13,864 nucleotides of DNA from HRBIN15 sp039630445 (GCA_039630445.1 JBCNVA010000019.1:1-13864); one strand, 5' to 3'; shown: positions 5,216 through 12,933, counted from the first letter of the stretch. The notes: a model not told the origin generated them from the letters alone. Program-made: numbers and translations.

Positions 5216-6739
5216 ATGACCGCGACGATGGCGTTTCTGGTGCTGCTGATGGTGCTGTTTGGGGGCCTCTTGGCGTATGGAGGCGACTGGTTGGGCAGGC
5301 GGCTGGGCAAGCAGCGACTGAGCCTGCTGGGGCTGCGCCCACGCTATACCGCCACGCTCATCACGACCTTCACAGGCGCACTCACCGTGGCGCTCACGAT
5401 AATGGGAATGACCATCGCGAACGAGGCATTTCGCGAATGGGTCACGCGCGGCGATCAGATTTTGATCGAGCTGCGCCGCAACGAGCAGCTGCTGCGCCAG
5501 CGTGCTGCCGAATTGAAAGCGTTGCAGGCGGATGTGGCGCAGAAAACGGATGAACTGCGTCGACTGCGCCCCGAGTATGAGCAGCTCAAGGGACAGGTCT
5601 CCCAGCTGCAGCAACTGTTGCAGGCAGGTCAGGTGCAACTCGCCCAGCTGGAGAGTCGTTTGCGTGCTGAGGCAGGGCGTGTACGCCAGCTCCGTGCCGA
5701 GCGGGAACGGCTGCTTGGGAGTGTGCAAGCGCTCCGCCAGCAAAGTGAAGCCCTTCGGCAAGAGATTGCCCAGCTGGAGCAGATACAGCAGCTGTTGCGC
5801 CGACAGAATGACGAGTTCGCTGAGGAGAACACCCGCCTCGCCTCTGAGAATGCCCGCATGGAAAAGCAGAACCAGCAGCTGAGCGAACAGAACGCCCAGC
5901 TGGAGGCACGCAACCGTGAGCTGGAGACGCGCAATCGGGAATTGCAGGAGGAGAATCGGCTTTGGCTGGACCGTGCGGCGGCACTGCGCCGTCAGCGGGA
6001 CGAACTGCAGAGTGAGGTGGGGGAGCTGCTGCGGTTGGTCAACATCCGCCTGATGCCGATCGCAGTGCAAGCGGGCGAGGAGCTTGCGCGCGTTGCCTTC
6101 CGCGCGGGGCTGAGCGAGGTGCGCGTGCGCCAGATGCTGCAGGATATGATGAAGCAGGCAGCGGAACAGGCAGCCGCGCGCGGCGCAGCCCCTGGTAGCG
6201 ATGGGCGTACCGTTTTCATCCCCGAGAAAGTGGTACGCCTGGTCACAGGCGAGCAGGTACGCGTGGATGAAACCGCCAGCTTAGAGACGATCCTGCAGAA
6301 CATTCGCGCATCGAGTGAACCTGTTGTCGCGCTGGTGGTCGCGGTGACGAACACTGCCAAAGGTGAGCCAGTCCCTGTTGAGGTCCGCCTCTACCGCAAC
6401 GAGGTGATTTTCCAAGCAGGTCAGGAAATCGCCCGCACGATTCTGGATTGCCGCCCACCTAAGGATCCCTTCCAGCAGCTGGTGGCATTCCTGCAAAGCA
6501 GCGTTCGGGAGGCAGCGCTGGAAGCAGGGATTATTCCTCGCATGGAGCGGCAGGGAATGCAGCCCACCGTAGGTGAGATGGATGCCGCTATGCTTCTTGC
6601 ACTGGCGGAGAAGGCGCGGCGGTGCCCCGGTGATCGCGCCCTGCTGATTGCACGCGCCCGCCAGGAGATTCGCGCTGGCGACAGCCTCCAGCTGGAGTTC
6701 GAAGTGCGACCGCTCACCTCCGCAGGAAATGATGGCTGA
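5216..6739 (+). CDS. DUF3084 family membrane-anchored coiled-coil protein
   Basis: 507 aa. The N-terminus has a hydrophobic helix (5-21), the family block GDWLGRRLGKQRLSLLGLRPRYTATLIT (23-50) and a second hydrophobic helix (about 46-68), then a long coiled coil (about 80-275) rich in Gln, Glu, Leu and Arg, including an Asn-rich stretch near 208-245 with two near-identical LExRNREL heptads. The globular C-terminus starts near NIRLMPIAVQAGEELARVAFRAG. DUF3084 proteins are known from cyanobacteria and thermophiles; function is unestablished, an envelope or division-linked scaffold is plausible. ATG 5216 is chosen because AGGTGA (5203-5208) lies 7 nt upstream; the frame is open back to 5051 but those codons overlap marR and its promoter. 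The 3' end overlaps nfo. Confidence 0.85.
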   Translation: MTATMAFLVLLMVLFGGLLAYGGDWLGRRLGKQRLSLLGLRPRYTATLITTFTGALTVALTIMGMTIANEAFREWVTRGDQILIELRRNEQLLRQRAAELKALQADVAQKTDELRRLRPEYEQLKGQVSQLQQLLQAGQVQLAQLESRLRAEAGRVRQLRAERERLLGSVQALRQQSEALRQEIAQLEQIQQLLRRQNDEFAEENTRLASENARMEKQNQQLSEQNAQLEARNRELETRNRELQEENRLWLDRAAALRRQRDELQSEVGELLRLVNIRLMPIAVQAGEELARVAFRAGLSEVRVRQMLQDMMKQAAEQAAARGAAPGSDGRTVFIPEKVVRLVTGEQVRVDETASLETILQNIRASSEPVVALVVAVTNTAKGEPVPVEVRLYRNEVIFQAGQEIARTILDCRPPKDPFQQLVAFLQSSVREAALEAGIIPRMERQGMQPTVGEMDAAMLLALAEKARRCPGDRALLIARARQEIRAGDSLQLEFEVRPLTSAGNDG

Positions 6740-7595
6740 AGCGCGAAGCAAAATTTCTATGCAACCGCGACTTCTCGGTGCACATATGTCGACGGCAGGC
6801 GGGCTGCACAATGCCTTCTATAGAGGGAAAGAGATCGGTTGCACTGCCATCCAGCTATTCACGGTCAGCCCGCGCCAGTGGCAGCCAGTGATGGTTGATG
6901 AAGCAGAGATCGAGGCGTTTCATCGCGCTCGTCAAGAGACAGGCATTCAGGCTGTGGTGTCGCACGCGATCTATCTGATTAATCTCGCCTCGCCCGATGC
7001 GGACACGCGCCGCAAATCGTTTCAGGCGTACCTCGCTGAGTTGCGTCGCTGCGCCGCGCTGGGCATCCCCTACGCCGTGCTCCATATGGGATCGAATCCC
7101 GATTTCGAAGCGGGCATGCGCTTGCTGATCGAAAATCTGCGCCAGCTGTTGCAGGAGATGCCCGATGGAGTCTCCATCGCGATGGAGACGATGGCAGGTC
7201 AGGGGTCATCGCTTTGCTATCGGTTCGAACATTTCGCGCAGATTCTGGAGGCGTTGCCCAGCGAGCGGTTGGTGATCTGTGCCGACAGCTGCCACCTGTT
7301 CGCAGCGGGCTACGAGCTGCGCGACCCCGAATCGTATGAAGCCACTTGGCAGGCATTCGATAGCTTGATCGGGCTGGATCGATTGCGCGTTTGGCACTTG
7401 AACGACTCTAAAAAGCCGCTTGGCTCGCGGGTGGATCGGCACGAGCATATTGGGGAGGGCGAGCTGGGCGAGCGTGCGTTCCGACTTATTCTCAACGACC
7501 CGCGTTTTGCCCATCTGCCGATGCTGCTGGAAACGCCCGACGACTCCCGCTTTCCTGAAGACCTTGCGCGTCTGCGCAGCTACCTTAGCCAATAA
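6732..7595 (+). CDS. nfo: Endonuclease IV (apurinic/apyrimidinic endonuclease)
   Basis: 287 aa, close to the usual 280. It cleaves 5' of abasic sites and trims 3'-blocked ends in base excision repair. The trinuclear-zinc TIM-barrel signature is complete: GAHMSTAGGL (16-25), SHAIYLINLAS (77-87), VLHMGS (116-121), METMAGQGSS (151-160), ADSCHLFAAGY (184-194), HLNDSKKPLGSRVDRHEHIGEG (222-243) and LLETP (265-269). The more usual DTCH reads DSCH. ATG 6732 is chosen for the AGGA at 6724-6727; ATG 6729 and 6759 are alternatives, the last matching shorter homologues. The ATGATGGCTGA arrangement overlaps the DUF3084 stop by 8 nt, indicating translational coupling. The 3' end overlaps the DUF1501 gene on the other strand by 11 nt. 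Confidence 0.95.
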   Translation: MAEARSKISMQPRLLGAHMSTAGGLHNAFYRGKEIGCTAIQLFTVSPRQWQPVMVDEAEIEAFHRARQETGIQAVVSHAIYLINLASPDADTRRKSFQAYLAELRRCAALGIPYAVLHMGSNPDFEAGMRLLIENLRQLLQEMPDGVSIAMETMAGQGSSLCYRFEHFAQILEALPSERLVICADSCHLFAAGYELRDPESYEATWQAFDSLIGLDRLRVWHLNDSKKPLGSRVDRHEHIGEGELGERAFRLILNDPRFAHLPMLLETPDDSRFPEDLARLRSYLSQ

Positions 7596-8883
7596 CGGGC
7601 ACGGGACGGAACGCCTTGCCCAGCACCGCCTCGGGATCACCGCCCAGCCATTCCAGCACCGTGGCGTAGACACTACGGAAGTCGATTTGCATGCGGATGT
7701 CGCCGTTGCCATCCAGATCGCGCAGGTTGGGCGGATCGCCATGGAGACCACCCTTCACGCGCTTGCCGATGAGGAACATCGGTGCCGCGGCGCCATGATC
7801 CGTGCCTGCGCTACCGTTTTCGCGCACGCGCCGCCCGAACTCCGAAAAGACCATCAGCAACACCTTGTCCGCCTTGCCCTGCTGCTCCAAATCCTGATAG
7901 AAGGCACGAACCGCGTTGCCAAACCGCTGCAGCAGCTGTTCGTGGATGCGAGCCTGCGAGGCGTGGGTATCAAAGCCGTTCACCGATACATAGAGGATGC
8001 GCGTATTCGGAGAGGTGGCGATCAGTTGTGCCGCCTGCTTCAGCCCTTGGGCGAAGGGATCGTTGGCATATTCTACGGATGGGCGGTAGTGGCGCACCGC
8101 CTCGCGCAGGCGCTCCACCGTCTCCAGCGCAGTGCGCGTCGATTCACGAATGACTCGCGTGGCGTTCACAGGCTTCGATTCCATCTGCGCAATCGCTCGC
8201 ACCGTGCGCTCCAGATCGGGGTCGGCAGTCATCATCTGCAGGTCGCCCAAGCTGGCGAAGCAAGGCACCGAGACTCTGCGCCCCTGCAACGCCACGGGGA
8301 GTTCCTGAGTGAGGCTGACCGCAATCACAGGGTTTGCTGCGGCATCAGTCAGCGTGTCCAGGTAGCGACCCAGCCAGCCGTAGCGACTGTAGCCGTCCGG
8401 GTCAGCCGTTTGCCAGATTTCCATCGAGCGGAAGTGTGAGCGGTTCGGATTGGGATAGCCCACGCCCTGCAGAATGGCGACTACACGCTGCTCATAAAGT
8501 GATTTCAACCCCTCCAGCGCCGGGTGCAATCCGAGGCGATCGTGCAGCGGCAACACGCGCGAATCGGGGATCGCCAGCGTCGGACGCGCCTGATAGTAGA
8601 GCGGATCTGTGTAGGGGATCACCGTGTTCAACCCATCGTTGCCCCCCGTGAGCTGTAGCACGACCAAAACGCGATCACTGGGCAACTTTTTGCCCTGCAG
8701 GATGCGTGCGACATCGGCGCGGGCAATTTGTGCCAGCCACGGCGGGGCTGCCAGTCCAACGGCGACGAGGGTGAAACCGGCACGCAGGAACTGGCGACGC
8801 GACATTTCCGCTGCCCAGAACTCGCCCGACGGACGCTCACATAACGGGCATGGCTCCTCCAGTCGCTGCTTCCGCTCGCTCAT
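7585..8883 (-). CDS. DUF1501 family Tat-exported protein
   Basis: 432 aa. Twin-arginine signal MSRRQFLRAGFTLVAVGLAA (27-46) with likely processing near ARA (54-56). The mature part has the DUF1501 hallmarks: VLVVLQLTGGNDGLNTVIPY (about 72-91), HPALEGLKSLYEQ, GYPNPNRSHFRSMEIWQ, YVSVNGFDTHASQ and the metal-site-like FSEFGRRVRENGSAGTDHG. The family is related to the alkaline-phosphatase/sulfatase superfamily and is abundant in Planctomycetota and Armatimonadota; function unassigned. ATG 8883 is chosen for the strong AGGGAGG site, giving 26 residues before the twin arginines that include a CPLC pair (12-15). The common DUF1800 partner gene is not in this window. Its 3' end overlaps nfo by 11 nt. 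No clear promoter was found in the 89-nt upstream gap. Confidence 0.9.
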   Translation of the reverse strand: MSERKQRLEEPCPLCERPSGEFWAAEMSRRQFLRAGFTLVAVGLAAPPWLAQIARADVARILQGKKLPSDRVLVVLQLTGGNDGLNTVIPYTDPLYYQARPTLAIPDSRVLPLHDRLGLHPALEGLKSLYEQRVVAILQGVGYPNPNRSHFRSMEIWQTADPDGYSRYGWLGRYLDTLTDAAANPVIAVSLTQELPVALQGRRVSVPCFASLGDLQMMTADPDLERTVRAIAQMESKPVNATRVIRESTRTALETVERLREAVRHYRPSVEYANDPFAQGLKQAAQLIATSPNTRILYVSVNGFDTHASQARIHEQLLQRFGNAVRAFYQDLEQQGKADKVLLMVFSEFGRRVRENGSAGTDHGAAAPMFLIGKRVKGGLHGDPPNLRDLDGNGDIRMQIDFRSVYATVLEWLGGDPEAVLGKAFRPVPVIG

Positions 8884-8972
8884 AATAAGCCTCCCTAAAT
8901 GGGGTGAGTAGAATCTGCTATCTACTTGTCCCCTATAGACGCTTAGCTGGTTTCAGATGTTCGGTTAGAGGT

Positions 8973-9953
8973 TCAGGCTTCTATCGGTTCCTCGTCGGAC
9001 GGTTCCTCAGACGGCAGCTGGCGAAACTGCAGGAAGCCTTGCGACAAGCCACCGCCTACCATCCATTCCACGCCTTCTTGCTGCGCGAGGGCTTGTACTT
9101 CCGGGATAGCCCATTCCTCACCAATCACGACAGGCGTGGCGCGAACACCTGCCTCGCGCAGGGTGTCGGTGCGCTGGCGCGCACGGCGGACATCATTCGT
9201 GTCAACTTTCAGCGAGACCTCCACGACCACCACCTCGTCGCCCTTCCACCAGATAAGGTCTGCCAGGAAGGGATCGGCATCCTCGCTGGGGACACGCGCG
9301 TCTTGATAGAGGGGGCGTATCCAGCGCGCGAGTCGGCGATGGACGCTGAACTTTTCGGGGGAACCGCCCTCGCCCCCCGCAAACAGGCTGGCAGCACGGC
9401 GTATGACGCGCTGCTCATACTGCTCACCCCTGCGCCGCCCTGCCTCGCCTCGCTGCCAGTCCACCAGCTGCATCGTGGTCTGCTCAAGGCGCTCCACCGT
9501 TCGCTGGGTTTGCTGTTGCGCCTCGCGCAATTCAGCAATTGCCTGAGAATGCTGGCGTGTCACCTCCACCAGCTCCGCAAGCATCTGTGAATGGTGTGCC
9601 AGCTGCTGGGTATGCTGTGCCAGCTGCTGCGTGTTCTGGCGGGTAATCTCAGTCAGCTCCGCGATGACCTGTGAATGCTGTGCCAATTGTTGTGAGTGTT
9701 GGCGCGTCACCTCTACCAGCTCTGCAATCTGCTGCGAATGGTGTGCCAGCTGCTGAGTGTTCTGGCGAGTGATCTCCGCCAGCTCCGCCAGCTGCTGCTC
9801 AGTGCGACGCTGCGCTTCGGCGAGGTCGCGCACAAGGTCGGGCAGCTGCAACAGCTCTTCTGTGAGCAGCACCCGTCGCAACTCCGCCCGCCACTCTGGA
9901 TGTTCCTCCAGCAGGCGAATAAGGTCGTGAAGGTCGTTAATCGTAAATGCCAT
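8973..9953 (-). CDS. Coiled-coil protein with a PD-(D/E)XK-like C-terminal domain
   Basis: 326 aa. N-terminal helical part (1-53), a Gln/His-rich coiled coil made of about four 21-28-residue repeats of the IAELxExTRQxxQQLAxHSQ type (about 54-140), a linking helix, then a globular domain (about 171-300). In that domain ADLIWWKGDEVVVVEVSLKV (231-250) followed by DVRRARQRTDTLREAG (254-269) and TPVVIG fits the restriction-endonuclease-like fold. D232 and E245 occupy the expected acidic positions, but the usual E-x-K is E-V-S, so the site may be altered or inactive. I recall similar coiled-coil proteins of unknown role in Chloroflexota and Armatimonadota. A TATAAT 21 nt upstream and AGGAA at 8 nt support ATG 9953. 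The acidic C-terminus ends near SEEPSDEEPIEA. Confidence 0.75.
   Translation of the reverse strand: MAFTINDLHDLIRLLEEHPEWRAELRRVLLTEELLQLPDLVRDLAEAQRRTEQQLAELAEITRQNTQQLAHHSQQIAELVEVTRQHSQQLAQHSQVIAELTEITRQNTQQLAQHTQQLAHHSQMLAELVEVTRQHSQAIAELREAQQQTQRTVERLEQTTMQLVDWQRGEAGRRRGEQYEQRVIRRAASLFAGGEGGSPEKFSVHRRLARWIRPLYQDARVPSEDADPFLADLIWWKGDEVVVVEVSLKVDTNDVRRARQRTDTLREAGVRATPVVIGEEWAIPEVQALAQQEGVEWMVGGGLSQGFLQFRQLPSEEPSDEEPIEA
9534..9794 (-). repeat. In-frame 63-bp tandem repeats in a coiled coil
   Basis: The coiled-coil protein (residues 54-140) contains successive copies starting QLAELAEITRQN, QIAELVEVTRQH, VIAELTEITRQN and MLAELVEVTRQH, spaced 21, 21 and 28 residues, the last spacing having one extra heptad. 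Copies 1 and 3 share EITRQN and copies 2 and 4 share EVTRQH, implying duplication of a two-copy block. Whole-heptad steps preserve coiled-coil phase. Confidence 0.8.
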
Positions 9954-9974
9954 ACAGGGGTTCCTCGCGGGGAG

Positions 9975-9980
9975 ATTATA
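9975..9980 (-). promoter_or_regulatory. Promoter -10 of the coiled-coil nuclease-like gene
   Basis: TATAAT on the minus strand within GGGTATAATCTCC, 21 nt before ATG 9953 and starting 3 nt past the Omp85 stop codon. The implied leader is about 14 nt and includes the AGGAA ribosome-binding site. Confidence 0.5.
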
Positions 9981-9983
9981 CCC

Positions 9984-11480
9984 TCAATATCCTGTGGAGA
10001 GGCTCAGGTAGGCGAAGGTGCGCTTGCCGTATGCCAGGTCGAAGCGAATGATGCCGATGGGTGAGGCGAATCGCAGCCCCACACCCGCTCCTATCCGCAC
10101 ATCGCGCGCTCGGAGGGTCTGCTCCCTGTCCCACGCAGTGCCCACATCCACAAAGAGCGCGCCTTGAACCGCCTCCATAATGGGAAAGCGGTACTCGGCA
10201 CTGCCCAGCAGCATCTGGTCACCACGAAACTCGTCCTGATCGTAGCCACGCAGCAACTCAAACCCACCCAGCCAGAACTTTTCACTGAGCGGCAGTGGTT
10301 CAGACGCCATGCCCGCCAGCCCCCGCAGCAGCAGCACTCGCTCACCGCCAAAAGAGATGTAGTATTGTGCCTCGCCAATAACGCGTGCGAATCGGAAATC
10401 ACTCCCATTAAGGGTGCGCTCTGCCAACACCGTGGCGTACAAGCCAGTGCGTGTAAAGGGACGCCCTTGGCGCGTATCATATAGCACCTGAAAACCAATC
10501 GCATTGATGCGTCCTCGGTTTACGCTCCGCTCCACAGGCGAAATGAGTTCGGGAGGTGCATCGTCATAGTCTACCTCGTCGGAGCGGAAGCGCAGGCGCA
10601 GCTCAAACAGCTCGCGCCAGTCCAGCCCCACATAGGCGGTCAGCCCGCGCCGCCGCTCATAGCGGCGCAGGTTATCCAGATCGGAGTAAAACACGGGGTA
10701 GAACGGTGCACAGTCATACACCTCGATGCCGAAATTGAACGCACCGGGCAGGAAACGAGGCGCTTCATAGCTCAATGCATAGGAGGGGCGCAGCGGCGTG
10801 ATCTCGCCCGTTTCGGGATCGCGCACCTGCTCCCGCTGCCACTGTAGGCGTGCGCGATGTCCCCGCCCCGCAATGTTCGTCTCGTGCATCTCCGCATAGC
10901 CAATAAAACCGTCCTCACTGGTGTAGCCTAATGCGACGGCGACATCGAACGAGCGCTCCTCCTCAACCTGCAGCAGCAGGCGGGTCGTGCCCAGTTCGCT
11001 GCCCGCTTCAGGACCCAGCTTCGCGTCGCGCAGGAAGGGAAACCGCCCCAGGCGCTGACGGATACGCTGCACCCGCTGCTCATTATAAACCTCTCCCGGC
11101 TTCAAGCCAACCAGCTGGCGCAGCACACTGGCTCGGGTGCGACGGTTGCCCTGTACCACAATCTCCTCGATCTTGCCTTCCGCAATCTCTACGACCAGTT
11201 TGCCTGTCTCGTCTTGTTCATAGCCAGCGACCTGCGCCAGCACATAACCACGCTGACGATACCAGTCCACCACAGCACGGAATGCCGCCTGGAGCTGTTC
11301 GGCAGTGGGCTGAGTGCCCACAAGCGGTTGCAACAGCGTGGTAATCGCAGAGGGTGAACCGACCTCAACTCCCCGAAGTTCAATCGCTGTGATAGGTTTT
11401 TCAATCCCCGTGGCTGGTTGAGCGCCTACGCTGAGCGCGATCACCAGCACCCCAAGACACACCAGACTTATCCGATTCAT
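9984..11480 (-). CDS. Omp85-family outer-membrane protein (BamA/TamA-like, two POTRA)
   Basis: 498 aa. Signal peptide 1-20 with hydrophobic core VCLGVLVIALSVGA. Two POTRA-like domains follow: ITAIELRGVEVGSPSAI through LVVEIAEG (30-102), and IEEIVVQGNRRTRASVLRQLVGLKPGEVYNEQRV through LLLQVEEE (104-175). The beta-barrel (about 178-498) has alternating strands, DTRQGRPFTRTG (335-346), the conserved loop-6 motif as LRGYDQDEFRG (410-420), and a terminal strand ending LSLSTGY with an aromatic last residue. The family inserts or translocates outer-membrane proteins. With two POTRA and under 500 residues it is smaller than classical five-POTRA BamA, closer to TamA-like or two-partner-secretion relatives, so the exact role is open. 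ATG 11480 has GGAGG upstream and TATAAT at 20 nt. Confidence 0.9.
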   Translation of the reverse strand: MNRISLVCLGVLVIALSVGAQPATGIEKPITAIELRGVEVGSPSAITTLLQPLVGTQPTAEQLQAAFRAVVDWYRQRGYVLAQVAGYEQDETGKLVVEIAEGKIEEIVVQGNRRTRASVLRQLVGLKPGEVYNEQRVQRIRQRLGRFPFLRDAKLGPEAGSELGTTRLLLQVEEERSFDVAVALGYTSEDGFIGYAEMHETNIAGRGHRARLQWQREQVRDPETGEITPLRPSYALSYEAPRFLPGAFNFGIEVYDCAPFYPVFYSDLDNLRRYERRRGLTAYVGLDWRELFELRLRFRSDEVDYDDAPPELISPVERSVNRGRINAIGFQVLYDTRQGRPFTRTGLYATVLAERTLNGSDFRFARVIGEAQYYISFGGERVLLLRGLAGMASEPLPLSEKFWLGGFELLRGYDQDEFRGDQMLLGSAEYRFPIMEAVQGALFVDVGTAWDREQTLRARDVRIGAGVGLRFASPIGIIRFDLAYGKRTFAYLSLSTGY

Positions 11481-11500
11481 CGCTAAACCTCCGTATCCAT

Positions 11501-11506
11501 ATTATA
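11501..11506 (-). promoter_or_regulatory. Promoter -10 of the Omp85 gene
   Basis: TATAAT on the minus strand, 20 nt before ATG 11480, leaving a leader of about 13 nt containing GGAGG. It abuts the -35-like ATGACA of the divergent folC promoter, so the two promoters share DNA. No convincing -35 of its own is seen. Confidence 0.55.
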
Positions 11507-11510
11507 GCCT

Positions 11511-11538
11511 ATGACAAGTGGCAGGTAGCGAGTAGAAT
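11511..11538 (+). promoter_or_regulatory. folC promoter, probably giving a leaderless mRNA
   Basis: ATGACA (11511-11516, 5 of 6 to TTGACA), a 16-nt spacer, then TAGAAT (11533-11538, 5 of 6 to TATAAT). Only 6 nt separate the -10 from the folC ATG, so transcription would start at the ATG itself. No Shine-Dalgarno is present, and the ATG is fixed by the conserved FolC N-terminus. Confidence 0.55.
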
Positions 11539-11544
11539 ATAGGT

Positions 11545-12930
11545 ATGACCTGCGAGCAGGCGATTGCGTACATTCAGAGCCTGACCCTCTATGGCTGGCG
11601 GCTGGGCAACGCACGAATGGAGGCTCTGCTGGAGCGATTAGGCAACCCCCATCGGCACCTGCGCGTGGTGCATATCACAGGCACCAACGGCAAAGGCTCC
11701 ACCACCGCGCTGGTCGCTTCGATCTTGAAGGAGGCGGGCTATCGCGTGGGCGCTTACTTTTCGCCCTATGTGTTCGATTTTCGGGAGCGCATCCTCATCG
11801 ACGGCGAGCCAATCGCCCCCGCGCTGCTGGTGGAAGGGGTGCAGCGCTGCCAGCCGCTTATTGAGCAGCTGCACGATACAGAGTATGGGCAGGTCACGGA
11901 GTTCGAGCTGAAAACCGCCTTGGCGTTCTGGGCATATGCGCAGCGGGATGTTGATTTCGCCGTGATGGAGGTGGGGTTAGGTGGGCGATTGGACGCGACC
12001 AATGTGATCGTTCCTACTGTCAGCGTGCTGGTGAGTGTCGGGCTGGATCACACCGATCGGCTGGGACCCACCCATCGGGATATTGCCTACGAGAAGGGGG
12101 GCATTATCAAGCCCGGTCGCCCTGTGGTGAGTGGGGTGCTGCATCCCGATGCACGGGAGATGGTGGAAGCGGTCGCGCGTCGTCGCGGTGCGCCTCTGCT
12201 ACAGGTGATGCCCACAGTGGAACCCCCTCCTTCAGGTTCTCCCTTCGAAAGGGGGAACAGAGGAGTGGTTTCCCCTACGCAGGACGAAGCTCAGGATAGC
12301 CTCCTCTACACCCCTTTGCCCTCGCCCACCGATTCGGCAGTGCGCTTGCAAAAAGGAGACTGGATGCTGGACCTGCATCCGCGCCTGATAGGGGGCTACC
12401 AGCGGCATAATGTTGCCTGTGCAGTAGGCGCGGTGCTGTGCCTGCGCGAACAGGGCTATGCGGTTCCCGATGAGGCGATCGAGCGGGGTGTGGCGCGTGC
12501 TTGGTTGCCAGGACGGATGCAGGTGGTGAGCGAAAGTCCGCGTGTGGTGCTTGATGGTGCGCACAATCCCGATGCGGCTGCTGCACTGGCACACACCCTG
12601 CCGCAGGTGTTCAAGTATCGACGGCTCATTCTGGTGTTCGGCATGCTGCATCCGCATGAGCCGCAACAGGTGCTGCGCCATCTGCTGCCCCTTGCAGAGA
12701 TAGCGATTTTCACCCGTGCGCCCAGCGAACGCGCCTATCCCCCAAGTGAGCTACTTGCCTGCGCTCAACGCTGGCAGCGGGAAACGGGCAACCGCTATCC
12801 GTTGCATCTGGAGGTGTGCGAGCAACCCCAGCAGGCGTTTCAGGACGCCCTGCGTCGTGCCGACCCCGACGATCTGGTGTTGATTACGGGTTCTTTCTAT
12901 CTGGTCGGTGCGTGGCGCGAAATCGATTAG
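11545..12930 (+). CDS. folC: Folylpolyglutamate synthase / dihydrofolate synthase
   Basis: 461 aa. ATP-dependent Mur-ligase-like enzyme adding glutamate to dihydropteroate and folates. Motifs: N-terminus MTCEQAIAYIQSL; P-loop ITGTNGKGSTTAL (44-56); YFSPYVFDFRERILIDG (71-87); MEVGLGGRLDATN (141-153) with the metal-binding Glu; GLDHTDRLG (166-174) followed by AYEKGGIIKPG (181-191) with the usually carbamylated Lys; HNVACAV (288-294); VLDGAHNPDAA near residues 335-345. Length is about 20-40 residues above most homologues. The excess maps to a low-complexity Pro/Ser/Gly/Glu segment (about 224-263) encoded by a DNA palindrome. No Shine-Dalgarno; the -10 lies 6 nt upstream. It is divergent from the Omp85 gene and convergent with the Uma2 gene, 14 nt apart. 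Confidence 0.93.
   Translation: MTCEQAIAYIQSLTLYGWRLGNARMEALLERLGNPHRHLRVVHITGTNGKGSTTALVASILKEAGYRVGAYFSPYVFDFRERILIDGEPIAPALLVEGVQRCQPLIEQLHDTEYGQVTEFELKTALAFWAYAQRDVDFAVMEVGLGGRLDATNVIVPTVSVLVSVGLDHTDRLGPTHRDIAYEKGGIIKPGRPVVSGVLHPDAREMVEAVARRRGAPLLQVMPTVEPPPSGSPFERGNRGVVSPTQDEAQDSLLYTPLPSPTDSAVRLQKGDWMLDLHPRLIGGYQRHNVACAVGAVLCLREQGYAVPDEAIERGVARAWLPGRMQVVSESPRVVLDGAHNPDAAAALAHTLPQVFKYRRLILVFGMLHPHEPQQVLRHLLPLAEIAIFTRAPSERAYPPSELLACAQRWQRETGNRYPLHLEVCEQPQQAFQDALRRADPDDLVLITGSFYLVGAWREID
12236..12308. repeat. Palindromic insertion inside folC
   Basis: A tight hairpin at 12236-12258 (GTTCTCCCTT, loop CGA, AAGGGGGAAC; one wobble) is followed by AGAGGAG (12259-12265) and its exact inverse CTCCTCT (12302-12308) enclosing 36 nt. 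The segment is read in frame as low-complexity protein between folC domains. It looks like an intergenic palindromic repeat that landed in frame, comparable in principle to Rickettsia palindromic elements. Other copies cannot be checked from this window. Confidence 0.55.
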
Positions 12931-12933
12931 GAG

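Noticed and set aside
5210..6070. Minus-strand ORF (286 codons) rich in Leu and Gln.
   Set aside because: It mirrors the repetitive coiled-coil codons of the DUF3084 gene on the opposite strand; no family features and no ribosome-binding site.
8884..8972. Search for a promoter of the DUF1501 gene.
   Set aside because: AT-rich stretches exist but none gives a convincing -10/-35 pair; cotranscription from upstream is equally possible.
9534..9794. Regular repeats considered as a CRISPR array.
   Set aside because: The repeats are contiguous, in frame and lack unique spacers; they encode heptads of a coiled coil.
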